A stretch of DNA of 64,000 nucleotides from Acetobacter farinalis (GTDB taxonomy: Bacteria > Pseudomonadota > Alphaproteobacteria > Acetobacterales > Acetobacteraceae), in the NCBI RefSeq assembly GCF_026240015.1, contig NZ_JAPIUX010000001.1, positions 620,001-684,000 of the forward strand, read 5' to 3'. Within the stretch, counting starts at the first letter, position 1, and every line of letters begins with the position of its first letter. The position numbers were made by a program, and so were the translations under genes. The notes under the pieces were generated by a model. That model was not told the DNA's origin, ran no database searches, and saw only the letters and a program-made list of their open reading frames with translations. Below, piece by piece: positions 52,647 through 60,817 of the stretch.

Positions 52647-53063
52647 ATGGCCGTAAAGCCTGACACATTCAGGAACGTGCCAGCGCCGGTAGAGTTTGCC
52701 CGGCAGATACGTGGGGCAAATGCTTATCGGGACGGCCTGAGTGCTGAAGACGCCGCCAGCGCCTTTTGTACGAAAGAAGGGTGGTCTATTCTATTAAAAA
52801 GAGCCCGTACGCGCCGTGGCGAAATTGATATTGTTATGCGCAAAGGCAATTTGATTTGTTTTGTGGAAGTAAAAAAGCGCAAGACTCTTCGTGATGCAAC
52901 CGAGTGTCTGGCGGTTTGCCAGCAAAAGCGCCTTTTTCGGGCAGCGGAGTGCCTGCTGGCAGCGCACCCGGAATGGTCATATGAGGACCTGCGGTTTGAC
53001 CTGATGGCTGTTGATGAACAGCATGCCATTCACTGGGTTAAGGACGTTATTCGCCAGATGTAG
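52647..53063 (+). CDS. YraN family (UPF0102) nuclease-fold protein
   Basis: The 138-residue protein starts at ATG 52647 with AAAAAGGAAT upstream. It has the Holliday-junction-resolvase-like core of YraN: GLSAEDAASAFCTKEGWSILLKRARTRRGEIDIVMRKGNLICFVEVKKR, with the Glu-Asp-Glu-x-Lys metal-site pattern. Biochemical function is not established. In other proteobacteria yraN neighbours ribosome and envelope genes; here it diverges from cls and ends at a terminator hairpin. Confidence 0.88.
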   Translation: MAVKPDTFRNVPAPVEFARQIRGANAYRDGLSAEDAASAFCTKEGWSILLKRARTRRGEIDIVMRKGNLICFVEVKKRKTLRDATECLAVCQQKRLFRAAECLLAAHPEWSYEDLRFDLMAVDEQHAIHWVKDVIRQM

Positions 53064-53066
53064 AAA

Positions 53067-53094
53067 AAGCGCGGTGCCTGAGCGAACCGCGCTT
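53067..53094 (-). terminator. Intrinsic terminator between yraN and the small secreted protein
   Basis: AAGCGCGGT (53067-53075) pairs with ACCGCGCTT (53086-53094) over 9 bases with a 10-base loop. On the minus strand the stem is followed by TTTTT, so it should end the 53124-53432 gene. It begins right after the yraN stop and may serve both sides. Confidence 0.8.
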
Positions 53095-53123
53095 CTAAAA
53101 GACTCTACAGAGGCCTGAGTGGC

Positions 53124-53432
53124 TCAGGTGCGATGGCGGCGCGCGGTGAGATGCACTGTTGCGTGCTTCGCAGGGCGGAAGGTGACTAGATGCACCATAT
53201 TACGTGCAACGCTGCGTGACGGTGCGGCCTGCTGGTGGCTGACACGCACCACGTGACTTACGCGGCGAACATGCACAACCGGGGCGGGGGCAGCCGTAAG
53301 AGACGCGAACGTCAGCTTGCTGGCTTCCAGGTCAGAAATAACGCGTTCCGCGTGCGCTGAAGAATTCAAGGAAAAGACGCCAGCGCTCAAACCAACAAAA
53401 GCGAAGGCGCAGCGCACAAATGGAAGACGCAT
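53124..53432 (-). CDS. Small secreted basic protein, His/Val/Arg-rich, unknown function
   Basis: From the ATG ending 53432 the protein has 102 residues; an ATG six codons earlier is the alternative. A signal peptide (FVRCAFAFVGLSAGVFSLNSSAHA) is followed by about 75 residues rich in His, Val, Arg and Ala (VVHVRRVSHVVRVSHQQ, HLTARRHRT), strongly basic. No known domain is recognised. The spaced histidines might bind metal or nucleic acid, which is a guess. It has its own terminator and lies between yraN and grxD. Confidence 0.6.
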   Translation of the reverse strand: MRLPFVRCAFAFVGLSAGVFSLNSSAHAERVISDLEASKLTFASLTAAPAPVVHVRRVSHVVRVSHQQAAPSRSVARNMVHLVTFRPAKHATVHLTARRHRT

Positions 53433-53463
53433 CATGAAAAACTTTCCCACCCCTGTTTGTCCT

Positions 53464-53500
53464 GTTGTCAGACTACACAGACCGTGAATTGTCTGACAAC
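53464..53500 (-). terminator. Inverted repeat after grxD
   Basis: GTTGTCAGAC (53464-53473) and GTCTGACAAC (53491-53500) are perfect 10-base arms with a 17-base loop. The structure starts a few bases after the grxD stop on the minus strand, with a T run between the stop and the stem. It probably marks the 3' end of the purine-bolA-grxD transcript, as a terminator or a 3' stabiliser. Confidence 0.5.
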
Positions 53501-53508
53501 TTAAAAAA

Positions 53509-53847
53509 TCAGGAAGCCGCCGTGAGAGCGATATTTTTTTCTTTCAGAAGCGCCTGCAGTTCACCCGCCTGGTACATTTCCGTCACGATATCGCACCCGC
53601 CAACAAATTCCCCTTTGACATAAAGCTGCGGAATGGTCGGCCAGTTTGAGAAATCCTTGATGCCCTGACGAATGCTGGCATCGGCCAGAACGTTCACAGA
53701 TTTGAACGGAACGCCCACATGCTCAAGAATCTGCACCACACGGGCAGAAAAGCCGCACTGCGGGAAGTCGGCATCACCCTTCATGAACAGCACGACCGGG
53801 TTGGTATCAATTTCGTTCTGAATCTGCTGTTTGATAGTTTCCGACAT
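53509..53847 (-). CDS. grxD: Monothiol glutaredoxin, Grx4 family
   Basis: This 112-residue protein carries the monothiol CGFS active site (Cys31-Ser34, in FPQCGFSARV). The glutathione-binding WPTIPQLYVKGEFVGGCDIVTEM block is that of GrxD. Such proteins hold a [2Fe-2S] cluster bridged with glutathione and pair with BolA to signal iron status or deliver clusters. The bolA gene lies 39 bases upstream on the same strand. That layout supports a working BolA-GrxD pair at the end of the purine operon. Confidence 0.95.
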   Translation of the reverse strand: MSETIKQQIQNEIDTNPVVLFMKGDADFPQCGFSARVVQILEHVGVPFKSVNVLADASIRQGIKDFSNWPTIPQLYVKGEFVGGCDIVTEMYQAGELQALLKEKNIALTAAS

Positions 53848-53886
53848 GAACCTGAATCCTTGTAAAAAAGCGGAAAAATACGCCGC

Positions 53887-54117
53887 TCAGGGCGTAGACG
53901 TCTGTAAAGCAAGCGCGTGCAGCTTGCCGCCCATGTGGCCCTGCAGGGCCTGATAGACAAGCTGGTGCTGCCTGACGCGGGTGAGGCCCTTGAACGCCTC
54001 ACTCACGATAGAACAGGAATAATGGTCACCGTCCCCGGCCAGATCATCAATTCTGATCTGGGCATCGGGAAAAGCCTGACGAAGATACGTCTCAAGTTCA
54101 GCGGCGGTCATCGCCAT
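53887..54117 (-). CDS. BolA family protein
   Basis: This 76-residue protein of the BolA/IbaG class has AAELETYLRQAFPDAQIRIDDLAGDGDHYSCSIVSEAFKGLTRVRQHQLVYQALQGHMGGKLHALALQT. The invariant His in RVRQHQLVY and the Cys in YSCSIV are the expected cluster ligands with GrxD. It follows purL by 26 bases and precedes grxD. The short class found with CGFS glutaredoxins in alphaproteobacteria fits. Confidence 0.93.
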   Translation of the reverse strand: MAMTAAELETYLRQAFPDAQIRIDDLAGDGDHYSCSIVSEAFKGLTRVRQHQLVYQALQGHMGGKLHALALQTSTP

Positions 54118-54143
54118 GGCTTACAGATCCCTTTTTCAGTTAC

Positions 54144-56342
54144 TCAGCGCGTCATCAGGGCCGGAAAGAAGGCCTCATGCGCGCTCACGAGCCGTGCAGC
54201 AGATATTGTGACGCCACTTGGCAAAATCAATTCATTGCCGCCAGAATGACCGATCACACGTGCCGGAACCCCGGCTTCTGCCGCTTTGGCGCAGAAATCC
54301 GCAGCATTTTCCACGCACACCAGATAACGGGCCTGATCTTCCCCAAACCAGAAGGCTTCGGGACGAATGCCGCTGTCCGGGCTTTCCAGTTCACAGCCTG
54401 TTCCGGTTGCCATCACCATTTCCGCAACAGCGACCATGATACCGCCATCGGAAATGTCATGGCATGCGGAAACCGTGCCATTCAGGATTTCCTTACGGAC
54501 AAAATCCCCGTTCCGTTTTTCGGCGGCAAGATCGACCGGCGGCGGCGGTCCGTCTTCACGGCCCAGAATTTCCCGCAGCCAGATGGACTGGCCGAGTTCC
54601 CCACGGGTTTCCCCGATCAGAACCACGGCTTTGCCGTCCTGCATGCCCAGACCAATGGCTTTTTCCACGTCATCCAGCACACCAAGGCCGCCAATGGCGG
54701 GCGTGGGCAGAATGGCCAGAGTTGAACCGTCCGGCTGGCGTGTCTCGTTATAGAGAGACACGTTGCCGCTCACGACCGGGAAATCCAGCGCACGGCAGGC
54801 ATCCCCCATGCCTTCAATCGCTGCGATAAACTGCCCCATGATTTCCGGTTTTTCCGGATTTCCGAAATTGAGGTTGTCTGTCACAGCCAGCGGGCGGGCG
54901 CCGGTTGCGGTAATGTTGCGCCATGCTTCCGCCACGGCCTGCGCGCCCCCGGTTTTGGGGTCTGCGTGGCAGTAACGCGGTGTGCAGTCGGTTGTAATGG
55001 CCAGAGCCAGGGATGTGTCTTCAATTTTGACAATGGCGGCATCAGCCGCACCCGGACGGCGGACCGTCTGGCCACCAACCGTGCTGTCATACTGGTTCCA
55101 CACCCATGCGCGGGAAGCGAGATCGGGCGAGCCGATCAGTTTGATCAGCATCTCATCCAGAGAAAGCGGGGCATGAACCGGGCCGAGCGGTTCAGGCACG
55201 ACCGGCTGAGATGCCGGACGATCATAAACCGGAGCCTGATCCGCCAGCGGGTCCAGAGGAATGTCGGCTTCCACCTGCCCCTTGTGTTTCACCACAATAT
55301 GGCCGGTTTCCGTCAGATGCCCGATAATGGCGAAATCCAGTTCCCATTTCTCGAAAATCTTGCGGGCAACGTCCGTCCGGTCCGGTTTGAGCACCATGAG
55401 CATGCGCTCCTGGCTTTCGGACAGCATCATTTCATACGCTGTCATGCCCGGTTCACGCTGCGGCACGGCATCCAGATCCAGTTCGATCCCGACACCCCCC
55501 TTCCCGGCCATTTCCACGGCGGAAGAGGTCAGGCCCGCGGCCCCCATGTCCTGAATGGCCACGATGGCATCCGTTGCCATCAGTTCCAGACAGGCTTCAA
55601 TCAGCAGTTTTTCAATGAACGGGTCACCCACCTGTACGGTCGGGCGCTTTGCCAGGGCGTTTTCATCAAACTCGGCAGAGGACATGGTGGCGCCATGGAT
55701 GCCATCACGCCCGGTGCGGGAGCCAACGTAAACAACCGGGTTCCCGACACCCGCCGCAGCGGAGAGGAAAATCCGGTCCTTACGGGCCAGCCCGACCGTC
55801 ATGGCATTGACTAGCGGGTTGCCATCATAGGCCGGGTGGAAATTGATTTCCCCGCCTACGGTCGGCACACCCACGCAGTTGCCGTATCCGCCAATCCCGC
55901 GCACAACGCCGTCAATAATCTGGCGTGTCCGGGGTGTTTCCGGGTTACCGAAACGCAGGGCGTTCAGGTTGGCAATCGGGCGGGCACCCATGGTGAACAC
56001 GTCACGCAGGATCCCGCCAACACCTGTGGCAGCGCCCTGATAGGGTTCAATAAAGGACGGGTGGTTGTGGCTTTCCATCTTGAAGATGGCCGCATAGCCC
56101 TGCCCGATATCCACCACACCGGCGTTTTCACCCGGACCATGGATAACCCAAGGGGCTGTGGTGGGCAGCGTACGCAGCCATTTGCGGGAGGATTTGTAAG
56201 AACAATGCTCGGACCACATGACCGAGAACACGCCCAGTTCCGTCAGGCTCGGTGTCCGGCCCATGATGGAGACGACGCGTGCATATTCTTCAGCCGTCAG
56301 CCCGAATTCCCGGGCCAGAGATTCATCAACGGTCTTTTTCAC
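54144..56342 (-). CDS. purL: Phosphoribosylformylglycinamidine synthase subunit PurL
   Basis: This 732-residue small-type PurL (step 4 of purine synthesis) works with PurQ and PurS. It is the ATP-dependent amidotransferase subunit: EHCSYKSSRKWLRTLPT and GYAAIFKMESHNHPSFIEPYQGAATGVGGILRD near residues 60-120, the MAGKGGVGIELDLD block, and the C-terminal half with DNLNFGNPEKPEIMGQFI and SGNVSLYNET. The ATG overlaps the purQ stop by 4 bases. The complete operon order is purC, purS, Rap1a-like, purQ, purL. Confidence 0.97.
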   Translation of the reverse strand: MKKTVDESLAREFGLTAEEYARVVSIMGRTPSLTELGVFSVMWSEHCSYKSSRKWLRTLPTTAPWVIHGPGENAGVVDIGQGYAAIFKMESHNHPSFIEPYQGAATGVGGILRDVFTMGARPIANLNALRFGNPETPRTRQIIDGVVRGIGGYGNCVGVPTVGGEINFHPAYDGNPLVNAMTVGLARKDRIFLSAAAGVGNPVVYVGSRTGRDGIHGATMSSAEFDENALAKRPTVQVGDPFIEKLLIEACLELMATDAIVAIQDMGAAGLTSSAVEMAGKGGVGIELDLDAVPQREPGMTAYEMMLSESQERMLMVLKPDRTDVARKIFEKWELDFAIIGHLTETGHIVVKHKGQVEADIPLDPLADQAPVYDRPASQPVVPEPLGPVHAPLSLDEMLIKLIGSPDLASRAWVWNQYDSTVGGQTVRRPGAADAAIVKIEDTSLALAITTDCTPRYCHADPKTGGAQAVAEAWRNITATGARPLAVTDNLNFGNPEKPEIMGQFIAAIEGMGDACRALDFPVVSGNVSLYNETRQPDGSTLAILPTPAIGGLGVLDDVEKAIGLGMQDGKAVVLIGETRGELGQSIWLREILGREDGPPPPVDLAAEKRNGDFVRKEILNGTVSACHDISDGGIMVAVAEMVMATGTGCELESPDSGIRPEAFWFGEDQARYLVCVENAADFCAKAAEAGVPARVIGHSGGNELILPSGVTISAARLVSAHEAFFPALMTR

Positions 56343-57040
56343 CGGACAAGAGCCTCCACAAGACCTTCAAACAGCGGCAGACCATCCACACCGCCCATCA
56401 GGGGGTCAACAAGATCTTCCGGATGAGGCATCATGCCGCAGATACGGGTGTTTTCACTCAGAATGCCCGCAATGCTGTTCACGCTGCCATTGGGATTGCT
56501 GGCGGTTTCTTCCGCCACAACCTGCCCGTTGGGTGCGGCATAGCGGAAGGCCACAAGCCCCTCGCCGTCCAGCCGGTCCAGAGTATTCTGGTCCGCCGTG
56601 TAGTTTCCGTCCCCATGCGCCATGGGTGCGCGGAACACGTCCCCTTTTTTCCATTTGTGGGTGAAGGGCGTATCAGCCCGTTCCACCCGCAGATGGCAAT
56701 CCTGGGAGAGGAAGCGCAGGTTGGCATTCCGCAGAAGGGCACCCGGCAGGAGGCCTGCTTCCGTCAAAATCTGAAAGCCGTTGCAGACCCCCAGAATATG
56801 GCCGCCTTTCTGAGCAAAACTGCGGATTTCCGTCATGACGGGAGAATGGGCCGCCATGGCGCCACAGCGCAGGTAATCCCCATAGCTGAATCCACCCGCC
56901 AGCACGACCAGATCAAGCCCCGTCAGGTCAGTTTCATGGTGCCAGACCATACGGGGCATATGCCCGGTAACACGCCGCAGCGCGATAGCCATATCGCGCT
57001 CACGGTTGGTGCCCGGGAAAACAACAATGGCTGCTTTCAT
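56339..57040 (-). CDS. purQ: Phosphoribosylformylglycinamidine synthase subunit PurQ
   Basis: This 233-residue class I glutamine amidotransferase supplies ammonia to PurL. The nucleophile Cys lies in HILGVCNGFQIL, and the His-Glu pair in GMMPHPEDLVDP near the C-terminus. The N-terminus MKAAIVVFPGTNRERDMA is normal; an ATG five codons upstream is open but overlaps the preceding gene more. It overlaps the Rap1a-like gene by 4 bases at its start and purL by 4 at its end. Confidence 0.96.
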   Translation of the reverse strand: MKAAIVVFPGTNRERDMAIALRRVTGHMPRMVWHHETDLTGLDLVVLAGGFSYGDYLRCGAMAAHSPVMTEIRSFAQKGGHILGVCNGFQILTEAGLLPGALLRNANLRFLSQDCHLRVERADTPFTHKWKKGDVFRAPMAHGDGNYTADQNTLDRLDGEGLVAFRYAAPNGQVVAEETASNPNGSVNSIAGILSENTRICGMMPHPEDLVDPLMGGVDGLPLFEGLVEALVR

Positions 57041-57408
57041 TTTTTTGCACTGCACGGATAGGAGTCATGCAGAGCCTTGAAGACGCTCTCGCCCACAGGC
57101 TTGGACATCGCATCAGAATGGTCTTTCAGCCATGCCATCACCTTGACGCGCATGGCGGCACCATTTTCTGAAGTCGGGACGCAAAAGCCTGCGGGTGCTG
57201 CCGGGTCGCCTTCATTGCGGTCATTGATTTTGGAGAGTGCCACGGCATCCGCCACACCAGTGATGTAGGCATCACACAGGCTGGCACCGGCCGCACGAGT
57301 GCAGATCCGCACGAAATTGCCGGTCTGCATGGGGGAAATACGCTGCGCATGCGCCAGTGTGGGGGCAAGCAGCGCGCCGCCAAGGGCGATTAGGGCAAGA
57401 CGCTTCAT
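57037..57408 (-). CDS. Secreted Rap1a/Tai-like domain protein inside the purine operon
   Basis: The 123-residue protein has a signal peptide (LIALGGALLAPTLAHA, cleavage near residue 21). The mature part has TGNFVRICTRAAGASLCDAYITGVADAVALS and the C-terminal VKVMAWLKDHSDAMSKPVGESVFKALHDSYPC. This Cys-rich helical pattern is that of the Rap1a/Tai family, known from T6SS immunity proteins and many secreted proteins of unknown role. Its start overlaps purS and its stop overlaps purQ, both by 4 bases, so it is embedded in the operon. No effector gene is near. Confidence 0.75.
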   Translation of the reverse strand: MKRLALIALGGALLAPTLAHAQRISPMQTGNFVRICTRAAGASLCDAYITGVADAVALSKINDRNEGDPAAPAGFCVPTSENGAAMRVKVMAWLKDHSDAMSKPVGESVFKALHDSYPCSAKK

Positions 57409-57647
57409 CCCAGCACCTCCACCGTGAAATCTTCAATGACCAGATTGGCCAGAAGATCTCGCGCCATGTCTTCAGCCTGTTTCTGAACAGCGGCACGGTC
57501 CGTGCCATCAACATCCAGATCGATAATCTTGCCAACCCGGACGTCGTTCACGCCCGGGAACCCCAGTGTGTGCAATGCGTGGCCGATGGCTTTCCCCTGC
57601 GGGTCAAGCACACCCTCCTTAAGCATGACGGTTACACGTACTTTCAT
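57405..57647 (-). CDS. purS: Phosphoribosylformylglycinamidine synthase subunit PurS
   Basis: This 80-residue ferredoxin-like subunit bridges PurQ and PurL. MKVRVTVMLKEGVLDPQGKAIGHALHTLGFPGVNDVRVGKIIDLDVDG is characteristic, and DLLANLVIEDFTVEVL ends it. Presence of PurS fits the small-type PurL. It follows purC by 28 bases and overlaps the next gene by 4. Confidence 0.96.
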   Translation of the reverse strand: MKVRVTVMLKEGVLDPQGKAIGHALHTLGFPGVNDVRVGKIIDLDVDGTDRAAVQKQAEDMARDLLANLVIEDFTVEVLG

Positions 57648-57675
57648 GATAAAGCCCCCGTTGCTGTCGGCATGG

Positions 57676-58449
57676 TCACTGCATGGTCTCCGGACCCTTC
57701 ATGTCTCCGCCATTGCCTGCTTCGGGCAGGATGCCCAGTCTGCGGGCAACTTCCTGATACGCTTCCCGAACATTGCCCAGGTCGCGGCGGAAACGGTCCT
57801 TATCAAGCTTTTCGTTGGTCTGGGTGTCCCACAGGCGGCAGTTATCGGGCGAAATTTCATCCGCCAGAACAATCCGCATGTCGTCCCCTTCCCAGGAGCG
57901 GCCGAATTCAAGTTTGAAGTCTACAAGCTGAATGCCAATACCGCTGAACAGCCCGCACAGGAAGTCATTCACCCGCATGGCCATGGAGGTCATGTCTTCC
58001 AGATCGTGCAGGCAGGCCCATCCAAACGCGATGATATGGTCTTCAGAGACAAGCGGATCTCCCAGCTCGTCATTCTTGTAGTAAAATTCCACGATGGTAC
58101 GGGGCAGACGGGTGCCTTCCTCAATACCAAAGCGTTTGGCAATACTGCCCGCGGCAATATTGCGGATCACAACTTCAAGCGGAATGATTTCCACTTCCTT
58201 CACCAGCTGCTCACGCATGTTGATGCGGCGGATGAAGTGGGTGGGGATGCCGATTTCCTGCAGGCGGAGCATCAGATGTTCACTGATGCGGTTGTTCAGC
58301 ACGCCCTTCCCGGTAATGACGCCGCTTTTGGCACCGTTTCCTGCCGTGGCATCATCCTTGAAATACTGCACAAGGGTGCCGGGTTCCGGACCTTCAAAAA
58401 GGATTTTGGCTTTACCTTCATAAAGCTGGCGGCGACGGGCCATGGGCAT
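57676..58449 (-). CDS. purC: SAICAR synthetase (phosphoribosylaminoimidazole-succinocarboxamide synthase)
   Basis: This 257-residue enzyme ligates aspartate to CAIR. RRQLYEGKAKILFEGPEPGTLVQYFKDDATAGNGAK opens it, and the ATP-grasp-like LVKEVEIIPLEVVIRNIAAGSIAKRFGI and LVDFKLEFG (metal/ATP site) blocks are clear. ILADEISPDNCRLWD near the C-terminus is the family signature. Start at 58449 or two codons later are both possible. It opens the purine operon after a 127-base gap to purB. Confidence 0.96.
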   Translation of the reverse strand: MPMARRRQLYEGKAKILFEGPEPGTLVQYFKDDATAGNGAKSGVITGKGVLNNRISEHLMLRLQEIGIPTHFIRRINMREQLVKEVEIIPLEVVIRNIAAGSIAKRFGIEEGTRLPRTIVEFYYKNDELGDPLVSEDHIIAFGWACLHDLEDMTSMAMRVNDFLCGLFSGIGIQLVDFKLEFGRSWEGDDMRIVLADEISPDNCRLWDTQTNEKLDKDRFRRDLGNVREAYQEVARRLGILPEAGNGGDMKGPETMQ

Positions 58450-58576
58450 CCTTACCTGTCTTGAAACTTGAAAACCGATCCCTGCAACCGGTCTGGGGAA
58501 GCACTGAAACCAGCCTTCCCTTCTTCAGACGCGTCATAGCAGGCTTCGGACGTGGAAGATATAGGGCTGACCCCGC

Positions 58577-59926
58577 TCAGAGAGCCGGGCCGGGTTCCCC
58601 GAATACTTTCTGATACAGGCCATCCAGCGCCTTCAGGTGCTGGCGGCTGTCCATGGCGGCATCCAGAACGTCTGCCGGAATACGGCCCGAAATTTCCGGG
58701 TCAGCCGCCAGATTTTCGCGGAATGTCCGGCCCTCGGGGGTTCCGAGCTTCGTCCATGTCTCCATCGCGTTGTGCTGGACAATGCGGTAGGCATCCTCAC
58801 GGGAGAGGCCGGCGCGAGCCAGAGCCAGCAGCACCTCACCGGAATGCACAACGCCGCCAAGACTTTCGATGTTGGCTGCCATACGCTCCGGGTAGACCAG
58901 CAGCTTGCTCATCATGCCTGAAAGGCGTGAGAGCGCGAAGTCCAGCCCGATTGTGGCATCCGGGCAGATGTTGCGTTCAACGGAAGAGTGGCTGATGTCG
59001 CGCTCATGCCACAGGGCAACGTTTTCCAGCGCCGGGATCACGGCGGAGCGCACAAGGCGGGCGAGGCCCGTCAGGTTTTCCGTCAGCACCGGGTTGCGCT
59101 TGTGCGGCATGGCGGAAGAGCCTTTCTGGCCCTTGTGGAAGAATTCTTCCGCTTCCCGCACTTCCGAGCGTTGCAGATGGCGCACTTCAATGGCCAGACG
59201 TTCAATGCCGCTGGCAATCACACCAAGCGCACAGAAATAGGCTGCATGACGGTCACGCGGGATAACCTGAGTGGAAACGGGCTCGGGCTTCAGGCCCAGC
59301 CGTTCGGCCACGTAGGCTTCAACGCGCGGGTCGAGATGCGCAAAGGTGCCTACTGCGCCGGAGATGGCACAGGTGGCGATTTCCTCACGGGCGACTTCAA
59401 GGCGCGTCTTGTTCCGCACGAATTCGGCATAATGCCCGGCAAGCTTGAGGCCGAAAGAGGTGGGCTCGGCATGAATGCCGTGGCTGCGGCCAATGGTCAG
59501 GGTGTGTTTGTGTTCAAACGCACGCGCACGCAGGGCCTCGAGAACCTCATCAAGGTCTTTCAGCAGCAGATCGGTCGCCTGCGTCAACTGCACGGCAAGG
59601 CAGGTGTCCAGAATATCGGACGATGTCATGCCAAGATGAACAAAACGGCTTTCCGGACCAACTTTTTCAGCAAGCCAGGTCAGGAAGGCAATCACGTCAT
59701 GCCGGGTTTCCGCTTCAATTTCATCAATGCGGGCCAGATCGGCAGCGGAGAAGGCGGCCAGTGCGGCATCACCCTTTTCACGCACGACTTTTGCGGCTTC
59801 TTTGGGCACTGCGCCGTATTCAGCCATGGCTTCGCAGGCAAGTGCTTCAATCTCAAACCAGATGCGGTAGCGATTTTCAGGCGACCAGATAGCGGCCATG
59901 ACGGGACGGGTATAGCGCGGCACCAT
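58577..59926 (-). CDS. purB: Adenylosuccinate lyase
   Basis: PurB acts twice in purine synthesis, on SAICAR and adenylosuccinate. The start at the ATG ending 59926 (MVPRYTRPVMAAIWSPE) gives 449 residues; the longer frame lacks family resemblance. The fumarase-superfamily signature GSSAMPHKRNP, the TSSDILDTCLAVQL and HTLTIGRSHGIHAEPTSFG catalytic regions, and SSVERNICPD are present. It lies just upstream of purC on the same strand, probably with its own promoter. Confidence 0.96.
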   Translation of the reverse strand: MVPRYTRPVMAAIWSPENRYRIWFEIEALACEAMAEYGAVPKEAAKVVREKGDAALAAFSAADLARIDEIEAETRHDVIAFLTWLAEKVGPESRFVHLGMTSSDILDTCLAVQLTQATDLLLKDLDEVLEALRARAFEHKHTLTIGRSHGIHAEPTSFGLKLAGHYAEFVRNKTRLEVAREEIATCAISGAVGTFAHLDPRVEAYVAERLGLKPEPVSTQVIPRDRHAAYFCALGVIASGIERLAIEVRHLQRSEVREAEEFFHKGQKGSSAMPHKRNPVLTENLTGLARLVRSAVIPALENVALWHERDISHSSVERNICPDATIGLDFALSRLSGMMSKLLVYPERMAANIESLGGVVHSGEVLLALARAGLSREDAYRIVQHNAMETWTKLGTPEGRTFRENLAADPEISGRIPADVLDAAMDSRQHLKALDGLYQKVFGEPGPAL

Positions 59927-60085
59927 AACGCGGTGTTCCTCCTGCGAGCGGAATGATGCGGGCTTCTCTACCTGATTTCCTGCGGCGCGTCTGCCCGTGA
60001 AACAAGAAAACTTTGACACCCGGCCCTGTTTCAGGATGCTCAGGGCCTTTAGCGTTCTGCTTCAGTTTCTCGAATCGGAGTTTTC

Positions 60086-60703
60086 GTGCACGGTTTTCTG
60101 GATGGTTTCAGCCTGAATGCGCTGTTTGCCTTTCTGCAGGTTGTGATGATTGATGTCACACTGGCAGGAGATAATGCTGTTGTTATCGGGCTGGTGGTGC
60201 GCTCCCTGCCCGCCAGTGAGCGCCGGAAAGCCATTTTTGTTGGCATCACACTCGCGGCTGTCATTCGTATTCTGATGGCGCTGGTGGCCGTACAGCTTTT
60301 GCAGATTATCGGCCTGACCCTGGCGGGGGGGCTTTTGCTGCTGTGGGTCTGCTGGCGGATGTATTGCGAGATGCGGGCCGGGCAGCATGAGGATGCAGAG
60401 GGCGGAAAGCCCCCTTCCAGCTTTGGCAAGGCCGTGTTCCGCATTCTTCTGGCCGACCTTTCCATGAGTCTGGATAACGTTCTGGCCGTAGCCGGTGCCG
60501 CGGCGGAGCATCCTGCGGTTCTGGTGGCCGGGCTGGTGCTTTCGATCCTGCTGATGGGGGTGGCGGCTACCTTTATTGCCCGTTTGCTGGACCGGTATAA
60601 ATGGATTTCGTGGGTTGGCCTGCTGATTGTTCTGGCTGTGGCTGTTGAACTGATTGCCAAGGGTGGTGGTGAGGTCTGGACACATCTGCCCGTCGCGCAT
60701 TGA
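60086..60703 (+). CDS. TerC family integral membrane protein (YjbE type)
   Basis: The 205-residue protein has about seven membrane helices. Two inverted half motifs carry conserved Asp in the membrane: DVTLAGDNAVVIGLVV (first helix pair) and DLSMSLDNVLAVAGAAAEHP (second). This is the short YjbE/TerC type proposed to move Mn2+ or other metal ions out of the cell. The start is GTG with CGGAG upstream. No yybP-ykoY manganese riboswitch is seen before it. It diverges from purB. Confidence 0.88.
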   Translation: MHGFLDGFSLNALFAFLQVVMIDVTLAGDNAVVIGLVVRSLPASERRKAIFVGITLAAVIRILMALVAVQLLQIIGLTLAGGLLLLWVCWRMYCEMRAGQHEDAEGGKPPSSFGKAVFRILLADLSMSLDNVLAVAGAAAEHPAVLVAGLVLSILLMGVAATFIARLLDRYKWISWVGLLIVLAVAVELIAKGGGEVWTHLPVAH

Positions 60704-60817
60704 ACTGCGGCACCACGGTGTGAGGCAAAGTTTGCGATAAGGTTTGCGGCCAAAGTTTTTCCGCCGCTGACGGATCATGGACTTGCCAGCGCCTGCGGGA
60801 TCGCTGATCTTTCGGGA

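Noticed and set aside
59927..60085. yybP-ykoY manganese riboswitch before the TerC family gene
   Set aside because: None of the characteristic paired blocks is present in this gap.
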